A stretch of 28,818 nucleotides of DNA from QHXQ01 sp036389375 (GTDB taxonomy: Bacteria > Acidobacteriota > Blastocatellia > Pyrinomonadales > Pyrinomonadaceae), in assembly GCA_036389375.1 (NCBI GenBank), contig DASVQA010000116.1, forward strand, positions 1 to 28,818, read 5' to 3'. The notes under the pieces are model-generated. The model was not told where the DNA came from, made no database searches, and saw only the letters and a list, made by a program, of their open reading frames with translations. Each line of letters opens with the position of its first letter. Position 1 is the stretch's first letter. Shown piece after piece: positions 1-7,700 of this stretch. Position numbers and translations under genes: made by a program.

Positions 1-2
1 GT

Positions 3-638
3 AACCGTCTCGTCGTTGAATTGCACTGGGCTGTGAGTGCGCCGCATTTCGCGCGCCCGTTTGCGGCCGACGAACTGTGGACGCGCCGCGAACCCGCGCA
101 ACTGGCCGAGACGCGGATCGAACGACCGGCGGCGGAAGACATGCTGCTCGCGCTCTGCGTTCACGGCGCGAAACATCTGTGGGAACGGCTCGCGTGGCTC
201 TGCGACATTGCCGGTCTGATCGAACAGCACGGGCGCGCGCTCAAGTGGGCCGAACTCATCAACGCGGCGCGCGCGACGGGCAGCGAACGCATGCTCTTTC
301 TCGGTCTGCGGCTCGCCGCCGATCTGCTCGGCGCGGAGTTGCCGCCAGCGGCACAGCAGGCGGTCGCGGCCGATCAGGCGGTTGCCAATTTGGCCACCGC
401 CGTCCGGCGCGACCTGTTCACGCCCGAACTGACGCCGAGCGGACTCGGCGGCTACTTTCGTTTCCAACTCAGAGCGCGCCGCCGCCTGCGTGACAAACTC
501 AACTATCTGCGCTTCGCCGTGACGCCCACCGAGGAAGACCTGGCAAAGCTGGCTGTGCCTGCGCCCTTTACGTTCGTCTATTATCTGCTCCGCCCCATGC
601 GTATGCTGATTACGGGCGGCCCGCGCCATTTCCACTGA
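3..638 (+). CDS. Nucleotidyltransferase family protein (NTP_transf_5-like), 5'-truncated
   Basis: The reading frame is open from the window edge, so the N-terminus is missing; the visible part is about 211 residues. It begins with a VELHW motif, followed by a helical stretch containing LCVHGAKHLWERLAWLCDI. Both are characteristic of the uncharacterised nucleotidyltransferase family (Pfam NTP_transf_5). In my knowledge of the family, such proteins are often encoded in lasso-peptide and other RiPP clusters beside HPr-kinase-like and PqqD-like proteins, and that is the context here. The catalytic Gly-Ser/Asp motif would lie upstream of the window and cannot be checked. The role in the cassette, possibly nucleotidylation of a peptide or a partner, is inference. 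Confidence 0.72.
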   Translation, partial: NRLVVELHWAVSAPHFARPFAADELWTRREPAQLAETRIERPAAEDMLLALCVHGAKHLWERLAWLCDIAGLIEQHGRALKWAELINAARATGSERMLFLGLRLAADLLGAELPPAAQQAVAADQAVANLATAVRRDLFTPELTPSGLGGYFRFQLRARRRLRDKLNYLRFAVTPTEEDLAKLAVPAPFTFVYYLLRPMRMLITGGPRHFH

Positions 639-954
639 AGCGAAGCACAGTCCGACATTTGTTTAGCCTCCGCTTTGCTGCCTACGTGAAAGTGTGCTAC
701 TTTCAACACCACTCAACGATTCTCGACCGTACCCGGCGGGCTTGCGCAGTCAGAGAATCCCTGATAAGCAGCGCGCTCCATGTTCAGGGGCGGCGACGTG
801 TCTTCAAGTCCCGGCAACTTTGCGCGCGTCTCTGTGGCATTAAGACGATAGCAACCATTTTTCAGTCGTGACATCGAAGGTAAAGCCCGTCAACGGGCGG
901 TCGCCTGTTAGTTCAATAATAAAAGTCTGGAATCAATTGAAGAGGTAGGTTAGA
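639..954. other. Intergenic region of 316 bases, no convincing gene
   Basis: No convincing coding region is seen: a 70-codon open frame at 659-871 has no family resemblance and atypical composition. A small hairpin is present (GCCCG at 885-889, CGGGC at 894-898). A ribosome binding site for the next gene (AGAGGTAGG) lies at 941-949. The region probably carries the promoter of the downstream cassette, but I could not pick out a clear -35/-10 pair. No riboswitch family could be matched. Confidence 0.5.
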
Positions 955-1911
955 ATGCTGATGATGTTTTCAAGGTGGCGGTTGGTAATCCTGTCAGGGG
1001 TCTTAGTATCTATGATTGGGCCGGCGAGCGCTGTGGCGCAACGTCGGCGGGGCACACGCACTGCGCCGCCAACGCCGTCCGCTCAACCCGCACCGCCAGC
1101 GACCCCGGCACAGGCTAAGCCAAGCGCCACGCCCGCGCCAGCGCAGTCGAACCCGCCCGTCGCCACGCAAAAAACTGATGCGCCCCAGCCCGCGCGCGAA
1201 GCCGCCAAGAGCACGAAGGGCACGTGGCGTTTGAAGGTTGCCACGGCGCAACCGCGTCTGATCAGTCTGAAGGCCGACCACGCACGGGTTGAAGAGATCG
1301 CGGCGGAATTGGCCCGCAAACTCGATGTGCCGGTCTTGCTCAGCCCCGTGATGGAGAAGGCGCAGGTCACGTTGGAGTTTACGACCACGCCGCTCGAAGG
1401 CGCGTTGCGCATGATCGCGCCGCAGCCTTACATAGATTACGAGTTGAGCGGTAATACGGGCGGCCCCGGCAAGATCGTCGCCATCTATCTCTACGCTTTG
1501 AACGAGCCGCCGCCCTCGGATACGCAAGTGGTACGCGGCGATTCAGAAGCGATTCTGATCGAAGGGAACACGGAGGACGGGTTGGACGGCTCAGCCGAGC
1601 GCGACAAACAGGAAAAGAGCCTGACCGTTAAGGTTGACCGTAATCAGGTAACGGTGCGCGCACGCAAGCAGCCTTTGACGGCCGTGCTGTTTGAAATCGC
1701 CAACAAGGTTGACATTCCCTTCGAGATGAAATATGACTCTAGCGAACTTGTGGACGTAGACCTAAGTAATGCTTCGATGGAACAAGTGGTGCGCTCGCTT
1801 TCGCCAAACATCCGTTTGTACCAGCGCACTGATCTGCAAACGTATGAAACCAGGCCGCTGCGCATAGTTCTCGCGCCGCCAACCAGCACACAACAAACTA
1901 CACGAATGTGA
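955..1911 (+). CDS. Secreted protein with two STN-like (secretin/TonB short N-terminal) domains
   Basis: This 318-residue protein begins with a signal peptide (about residues 1-28, ending ASAVA), followed by a long Pro/Ala/Thr-rich low-complexity linker to about residue 85. Two similar modules follow. Residues about 100-170 (ISLKADHARVEEIAAELARK...) and about 225-310 (VTVRARKQPLTAVLFEIANK...) have the pattern of STN/secretin N-domains, in which a beta strand precedes a helix and a 'V/L-D-L-x-N-x-x-M-E-x-V' strand-helix unit. The product is probably periplasmic or envelope-associated. The start at 955 has AGAGGTAGG upstream. The stop codon overlaps the ribosome binding site of the candidate precursor peptide, so the two are probably translated together. 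No secretin pore domain is present, so this is not a full secretin. Its function in the cassette is unknown. Confidence 0.72.
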   Translation: MLMMFSRWRLVILSGVLVSMIGPASAVAQRRRGTRTAPPTPSAQPAPPATPAQAKPSATPAPAQSNPPVATQKTDAPQPAREAAKSTKGTWRLKVATAQPRLISLKADHARVEEIAAELARKLDVPVLLSPVMEKAQVTLEFTTTPLEGALRMIAPQPYIDYELSGNTGGPGKIVAIYLYALNEPPPSDTQVVRGDSEAILIEGNTEDGLDGSAERDKQEKSLTVKVDRNQVTVRARKQPLTAVLFEIANKVDIPFEMKYDSSELVDVDLSNASMEQVVRSLSPNIRLYQRTDLQTYETRPLRIVLAPPTSTQQTTRM

Positions 1912-1924
1912 GGAGACGGAAGCC

Positions 1925-2113
1925 TTGAACACTCAGAATCTCAAACCTGTTAGCGAGCAGTTCACCGAGCAGAGCGAGCGCAGCGAACAGACGCATACGC
2001 AGCCCAGCAGCGAGAAGAAGCCATTTGTCGAGCCGGTCGTGTCCGTGCCCGTAGACGTGCTGGAAGCAACAACCTTCTTCCAATTGCCGACTATCGAGGC
2101 TTCAACCGTCTAA
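1925..2113 (+). CDS. Candidate RiPP precursor peptide (TTG start)
   Basis: This is a small protein of 62 residues including the initiator. No ATG or GTG is available; the start is TTG at 1925. It is preceded by AGGAGA at 1911-1916, which begins at the last base of the previous gene's stop codon and has an 8-base spacing. The N-terminal half is polar and rich in Gln, Glu and Ser. It then changes to KKPFVEPVV, followed by a hydrophobic Val/Leu segment, Ala-Thr-Thr-Phe-Phe and a short tail ending EASTV. The K-P-F-x-x-P pattern resembles the YxxP element by which lasso-type leaders bind PqqD-like recognition domains (established for lasso leaders; applied here by analogy). The next genes encode a kinase-like protein, a radical SAM enzyme and a PqqD-like protein. 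There are no Cys residues, so a thioether (sactipeptide) product is excluded. Processing site and modification are unknown. Confidence 0.62.
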   Translation: MNTQNLKPVSEQFTEQSERSEQTHTQPSSEKKPFVEPVVSVPVDVLEATTFFQLPTIEASTV

Positions 2114-2118
2114 CGTCC

Positions 2119-3189
2119 GTGCGCCCTCGTGGCCGCTCTTTTGTGTCCCCGAACGTGCGCGCATCATTTGTTCAAACAGTAGCTCCGAGCCATACGCTGA
2201 CCAGCTATTACACGATAGCCGGTCGCCAACTACGCGTCGAAACCGAGGCGGGTTGGGTGGCTGAGTGGGTTGCCAGCTTTCTTAAGGGTTTTCTTTTTGT
2301 CCGAACGGCGGCTCCGGCTGAGTACGGGGCCGCCGTTACGCTTAGCATCAGACGCGCGGCGGCCCTGCCCGCCATCCCGCCGGAACTGCAAACCTTTGCG
2401 ATCAATCACGGCGTCTGTCACACGGACGGGGCCCGTTTTTTTCTCGCCGTCGAAGAGTCGCTGGTCGTAATTGCCGAGCCGACGGCCCGTCGCGTTGAGG
2501 TCTGGTTCGGCGAGTCGCCGCACGCCCGCGAGCCCGTCGCGCTGGTCAACGTCTTCTCCTACGGCATGCAAGCGGCGCTCAGACGCGCGGGCGTCTTCGA
2601 CCTGCACGCGGGCGGCGTGCTCGATCCGGTGACGGGCGCGGGCGCACTGTTCGTCGGCTCACCCGGCAGCGGCAAAAGCACGCTGACCGTGAAGCTCGCG
2701 GCGCACGGCTGGCGCTATCTGTCCGATGATATGGTCGTCTTGTTGGAGACGCCGGCCGGGCTTGAGATAGAGGGCTTGCGGCGTCTGTTCGCGGTCTCTG
2801 CGCCGACACTGGCGGGCCACGATCTGCCCCGCCTCGATGAAGCACTCGGCACGCCGGTCGCATCTGATCCAAGTAAACGCAAACTGCAACCTGACATCGT
2901 CTTCCCTGAAGGGCGCGTGCATCGCTGCCGGCCCCGCGCGCTCTTTTTTCCACAGGTCACAGGCGCGGCCGAGACGCGCATCAACCCCATTTCGGCGCGC
3001 GATGCCATGCAGCAACTCGTGCGCTTCTGTCCATGGGCGACTTACGATCCGCACGCAGCGCCGGCCTATCTCGGTATGCTTGGGCGGCTTGCTAATCAAT
3101 GTCGCGCTTATGAATTGCGGGCGGGGCGCGACCTGTTAGCGGAGCCGGCGCGCGCGGCCCAGTTGCTTGCGCCCTACATGAAAGAGTAG
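2119..3189 (+). CDS. HPr kinase/phosphorylase-like P-loop protein (putative peptide kinase)
   Basis: This 356-residue protein has a Walker A motif, GSPGSGKS, at residues 180-187. His163 precedes it (DLHAGG) and an SDD motif follows at 202-204 (YLSDDMVVL). This is the arrangement of the HPr kinase C-terminal catalytic fold. The N-terminal half has the mixed beta layout seen in stand-alone HprK-like proteins of RiPP clusters and is not a canonical HprK N-domain. No HPr gene is nearby. In some lasso clusters such kinases phosphorylate the peptide, which is a known precedent; assignment of that role here is inference. The GTG start at 2119 is five bases after the stop of the candidate precursor and has no strong ribosome binding site, so translational coupling is likely. 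Confidence 0.8.
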   Translation: MRPRGRSFVSPNVRASFVQTVAPSHTLTSYYTIAGRQLRVETEAGWVAEWVASFLKGFLFVRTAAPAEYGAAVTLSIRRAAALPAIPPELQTFAINHGVCHTDGARFFLAVEESLVVIAEPTARRVEVWFGESPHAREPVALVNVFSYGMQAALRRAGVFDLHAGGVLDPVTGAGALFVGSPGSGKSTLTVKLAAHGWRYLSDDMVVLLETPAGLEIEGLRRLFAVSAPTLAGHDLPRLDEALGTPVASDPSKRKLQPDIVFPEGRVHRCRPRALFFPQVTGAAETRINPISARDAMQQLVRFCPWATYDPHAAPAYLGMLGRLANQCRAYELRAGRDLLAEPARAAQLLAPYMKE

Positions 3190-3198
3190 AGTCCTGCC

Positions 3199-4326
3199 GT
3201 GTCGTTAACAACACAGCCAACTCAACGCGGACTTGATCCGGTCAGGCTCACTATCGAGTTGACCAACATCTGCAACCTGCATTGCAGCTACTGCATGCGG
3301 GATGAAGACGCGCTCTACGAAACCAAAGCAAACTACTTTCCCGCCGACTTGCTGGGGCGCATCATCCGCGCCGCGCGCGACGCTTACCAGATCGATTACG
3401 TCACCTTCACGGGCGGCGAGGTGACGCTACATCCGCGCTTCGCCGAGATCGCGGCGACGGTTGCGGCCGAAAAGATTCAGTTCAGCTTCGTCACCAACGG
3501 CTGGCACTTCGACCGCGTCAACCCCGTGCTGCTTGAACACAGAGCGGCGGTGCGGCTCGTCGCTTTCAGCGTGGACGGCGCGACGCGCGCGGCGCACGAC
3601 CACTGGCGCGGCGCAGGCTCTTTCGACCGCGTCATACGTGCCATTACACGCTGCCACGTGCAGGGCATCCCCTTCGTCTTCAAGGTTGGCATACGCCGCG
3701 ATACCGTGTCGCAGCTTGAGCAGATCGCGCTGCTCGCCGCGCGGCTCGGAGCGGCGGCGCTGCACTTCGCGCACCTGCTCCCGACCTCCGCGCAACTCGA
3801 AGCCGAATCGGCCTTGAGTCTCGAAGAACAGCGCCACGCCGAGCAGGAGATCGGCGTGCTCGCGCGCGTCCTGAAGATGCCGATCGGCATCTCGGTCGGC
3901 TATTACGACACAGACCCGGCTGAGCCTTGCTCGCCGCTCAAAGGCACGAGTTGTAATGTGGACTGGCGCGGGCGGCTCACGCTCTGCTGCAACATGGCTG
4001 GCTATCGCAACGCTGACGGCGAGCCGGACGTGGTGGCCGATCTGACGCGCGAAGATTTCGCGGTCGGTTATGCGCGGCTCAAAGAGGTGGCGCGTTTGCA
4101 GGTTGAGCGGCGGCGACAGGTGCTCGCGGCGGCGGTTGCGCGCGGCGTCGAGCCAGACCTCTACACCGGCTCGCCCTGTCTCTTATGTCTGCAATCTTTC
4201 GGCAAGATCCCTTGGCGCACGGCGAACGCAAGCACAGCAGCGCCCACACCTAATCAACGCCCGCTGCCCGTCCTGCCGTTAGCGCCGCCGGGCGGGGCGC
4301 TCGACTGGAAACTGGATATCGTTTAA
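3199..4326 (+). CDS. Radical SAM protein with Cys-rich (SPASM-like) C-terminus
   Basis: This 375-residue protein carries the radical SAM [4Fe-4S] motif CNLHCSYC at residues 25-32 (C25, C29, C32), and a GGE motif for S-adenosylmethionine binding at 72-74. The C-terminal third has Cys244, Cys252, Cys263, Cys264 and a late SPCLLC pair (Cys327, Cys330). This resembles a SPASM/twitch auxiliary-cluster domain of peptide-modifying enzymes. A Pro-rich tail follows. The GTG start at 3199 is nine bases after the kinase stop. The stop TAA overlaps the ATG of the PqqD-like gene by one base. A radical SAM-SPASM enzyme fused in operon with a PqqD-like protein usually modifies a ribosomal peptide; which residue is modified cannot be read from the sequence. 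A general oxidoreductase role is the alternative. Confidence 0.85.
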   Translation: MSLTTQPTQRGLDPVRLTIELTNICNLHCSYCMRDEDALYETKANYFPADLLGRIIRAARDAYQIDYVTFTGGEVTLHPRFAEIAATVAAEKIQFSFVTNGWHFDRVNPVLLEHRAAVRLVAFSVDGATRAAHDHWRGAGSFDRVIRAITRCHVQGIPFVFKVGIRRDTVSQLEQIALLAARLGAAALHFAHLLPTSAQLEAESALSLEEQRHAEQEIGVLARVLKMPIGISVGYYDTDPAEPCSPLKGTSCNVDWRGRLTLCCNMAGYRNADGEPDVVADLTREDFAVGYARLKEVARLQVERRRQVLAAAVARGVEPDLYTGSPCLLCLQSFGKIPWRTANASTAAPTPNQRPLPVLPLAPPGGALDWKLDIV

Positions 4327-4601
4327 TGACGGACAGCACCCCGCGCCCACATGACCATGTCGTCTATACCGAGTTTGACGGCCGCGAGGCCGTGCTCGTC
4401 GATCTCAACACCAAGCGTTATTACACGCTCAACGAAACGGCCATGCTCGTCTGGCGCAGCCTCGAACGCGGGCAGACGAAGGATGAGATCGTCCGTGAGT
4501 TCACCGAAGCTTACGACGTGACCAGCGAACATGCGACCGCTTCAATCGAGCGGCTGCTCACTTCGCTCATGGCGCACAGACTGCTACGCACAGACGCGTG
4601 A
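4326..4601 (+). CDS. PqqD-like peptide chaperone (RiPP recognition element)
   Basis: This 91-residue protein has the PqqD signature: a short strand pair (VVYTEFDGREAVLVDLNTKRYY), the conserved 'LNETAMLVW' helix start at about residues 35-43, then helices ending 'LLTSLMAHRLL'. The length is typical of a free-standing PqqD/RRE protein. PqqD-like proteins bind the leader peptide and present it to the partner radical SAM enzyme. It overlaps the radical SAM gene by one base (TAATG), and this supports a stoichiometric partnership. It is too small to be an enzyme itself. It is the last gene of the cassette; a possible hairpin and a new promoter follow at 4622-4672. Confidence 0.88.
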   Translation: MTDSTPRPHDHVVYTEFDGREAVLVDLNTKRYYTLNETAMLVWRSLERGQTKDEIVREFTEAYDVTSEHATASIERLLTSLMAHRLLRTDA

Positions 4602-4643
4602 GACTGTAACAGCAATTTAAGCCGGATTGAGTAGTGCATTGGC

Positions 4644-4672
4644 TTGACGTTAACCGACCAATCCGGTAAAAC
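4644..4672 (+). promoter_or_regulatory. Candidate sigma-70-type promoter for the large nuclease gene
   Basis: TTGACG at 4644-4649 and TAAAAC at 4667-4672 are separated by 17 bases. The predicted leader is about 80 bases to the GTG at 4760. An inverted repeat overlaps it (CCGGATTG at 4622-4629, CAATCCGG at 4659-4666); its right arm abuts the -10 element and could be an operator or the end of a terminator for the upstream cassette. Read by eye only. Confidence 0.42.
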
Positions 4673-4759
4673 CCTTGCGCCACGATAATGTTCTGCGCCG
4701 TTTGCTCGCCGCAGTAATGCCGACCCAAAAAGTATCCGAGCCAAGAAAGGATTTTCTCC

Positions 4760-7700
4760 GTGCTTACTTCGCCACATAACCACGGGCGGGCCAACTCTAC
4801 GCGCCGCCAGTTTTCGGCCCTCGTCATCACACTCTGTTTACTGTTGCAGCAATCGTTGCTCGCTACAGCGGGCGCACAAGTGCCAGCCAAGATCGGGGCG
4901 ACAACGCCCAAACCGCTCTTTGCGAATCCGACTACAACGGTCTTCATTAACGAGTTCCATTACGACAACACTGGCACGGACGCCAACGAGTTCGTGGAAG
5001 TCGCCGCGCCCGCCGGTACGAATCTGGCGAACTATTCCATCGTGCTCTACAACGGCAACGGCGGCGCGTCCTACGACACCGACGCCTTGACCGGCACGGC
5101 TACCAATCAATCAGGCGGCTACGGGTTCGCTGCGATTACTTATGCGACCGACGGCATCCAGAACGGCGCGCCCGACGGCATCGCGCTCGTTAACACGGCC
5201 ACCAACACGCTCGTGCAGTTCCTCTGCTACGAAGGCACGTTCACGGCCACGAACGGCATTGCGAACGGTGTGGCGTGCACAGACGTTGGCGTCTCTGAAA
5301 CCAACTCGGCCTTGGGCGCTTCGCTGCAACTGCAAGGCACGGGCACGACCTACGGCAATTTCACTTGGGCTGCGACGAACACGACCAACGCGAACACGAA
5401 GGGCGCGGTCAATACGGGCCAGACCTTCACCGGCGGCAGCGGCGGCGGCCAGCCTTCGCTCTCGATCAGCGACGTGACGCATGACGAAGGCAATAGCGGC
5501 ACGACGACCTTCACCTTCACCGTCAGCTTGAGCGCGCCCGCGCCTGCGCCCGTCACTTTCGACATCGCCACGCAGGACAACACGGCGACCGTCGCCAACA
5601 ACGATTACGTCGCGCGCAGCCTGACGGGCCAGACCATCGCGACGAGTGGGCAGACCTACACCTTCGACGTGACGGTCAACGGCGACACGACCAGCGAGCC
5701 GACCGAGTCATTCTTCGTCAACGTTACGAACGTCACCGGCGCAACCGTCACCGACGGGCAGGGCGTCGGCACGATCACGAACGACGACGTGACGCTCACG
5801 CCCATCTACGTTATTCAAGGCAGCGCCTTCACTTCGCCCGTCGTCGGCACAAGTGTGACGACGACCGGCATCGTCACCGGTCGCAAGACCAACGGCTTCT
5901 TCATGCAAGACCCGAACGGCGACGGCAATACGAGCACCTCCGATGCCGTCTTCGTCTTCACTTCAACCGCGCCGAGCACCGTCGCCGTAGGCGACTCCGT
6001 GCGCGTCACCGGCACAGTCACGGAGTTCAAATCGGCGTCCGATACGGAACCGGTCAACCCGCCGCCCGGCGATCAGAAGACCCTGACGGAAATTAACAGC
6101 CCGACGATAACCGTGCTCGCGGCGGCTGTGCCGACGCCGACGCCGCTGCCTGACAGCATCTTCGACGCAAGCGCGACCAGCCGGGGCGCGGAGTTGGAAA
6201 AATACGAGTCCATGCTGGTGAGCGTAAGTTCGCTGACGGTCTCTGAGCCGACCAACGATTTCGGCGAGTTCTGGGGCGTGGTGACGGGCGTGCCGCGTCC
6301 GTTCCGCGAGCCGGGCATCGAGCGCGGTGACCCCATCCCGCCCGCCGACCAAGGCCCGTTTGTCGGCACAGCGCCGCCGAACGTGCCCATCTTCGACGGT
6401 AATTTCGAGCGCATCCAAGTTGACAGCGACGACGCCATCAACTCCGCCGGGACGCGCCGCACGCAGGTCACGCTCTCGACCGGCGCAATCGTCACGAACA
6501 TCACAGGGCCGCTCGACTACGCCTTTGACAACTACCGCATCGTGCTCGACGGCAACGCCACGCCCGGCGTCACACCGGGCGTAGCGGCAGCCATCGCCGC
6601 ACCGACGCGGACGAATCAAGAGTTCACCATCGCCTCGGCCAACTTCGAGAACTTCGGCACGAACAATCCGAACTTCACGGCGCGGCTCAACAAAGCCTCG
6701 CTGGCCATCCGCACCGTGATGCACACGCCGGACATACTCGGCTTGATCGAAATTCTCGATCTCACCACGATGCAACAGGTGGCCGCCAAAGTTAACGCCG
6801 ATGCCAACGACCCCGGCGTGAATTACGTGGCGTACATGGGTACGACCAACGGCACGCAGAACATCGGCTATCTCGTCAATTCGGCGCGCGTGACGGTCAT
6901 CGGCACGCCGGAACAGTATCATCCGGCGACCACCTTCACCTTCGGCGGCACAACCAGCGTGCTGCACGACCGGCCGTCCTATATTCTGACGGCCGACGTG
7001 CCGCAGGTTGGCACGGCCACGCCGCTGCGCGTGACGGTGATTCTCAACCACACGAAATCGCTGATCGGCGTTGACAGCCAAGCGCCTTTCGGCGACGGCA
7101 CGGTTACTGAAGGCGCGCGCAACCGCGAGAAGCGGCGGCTTCAGGCTGAAGACATCGCCGACCTGATTCAGCAGCGCATCAACGAAAACCTGGTGGTCAT
7201 GGGCGACTTGAACGCCTTCGACTTCAACGACGGCCTGACCGACGTGGTCGGGACGCTCAAGGGGACGCCCGCGCCGGCCGATCAGGTGGTCGAGCCGAGC
7301 ACAGATCGTTGGAGCTATCAACTGACCAACTCGATGCTGCTCCTGCCGGTTGATCAGCGCTACTCGCTGCTGTTCGAGGGCAACGCGCAGGCACTCGACC
7401 ACATTCTCGTCAACACCAAGATGTTCGCGCGCGAGAATCGCTTCGCCTACGCGCACTACGACGCCGATTTCCCCGACGCTTTCGCCAACGACGGGACGCG
7501 GCCCGAACGACTGGCCGACCACGATGCGGCCGTGGCCTTCTTCTCGCAGGTTGCGCCGCCCAGCCCGCTCGTCATCAGCGAGTTCCGCTTCCGCGGCCCG
7601 ACCTTCAGCCCGCAGCAGGGCATTGACGGCTCGCTCGACGAGTACATAGAACTCTACAACACGTCGAACGCGCCGCTCACGATCAACGCCAACGACGGCT

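Noticed and set aside
659..871. 70-codon open frame between the nucleotidyltransferase and the STN protein
   Set aside because: No ribosome binding site, odd composition and no recognisable domain; likely non-coding leader DNA.
790..905. Possible riboswitch (c-di-GMP-like GGTAAAGCCC pattern) before the STN gene
   Set aside because: Only a short stretch resembles the motif and the needed paired stems could not be built.
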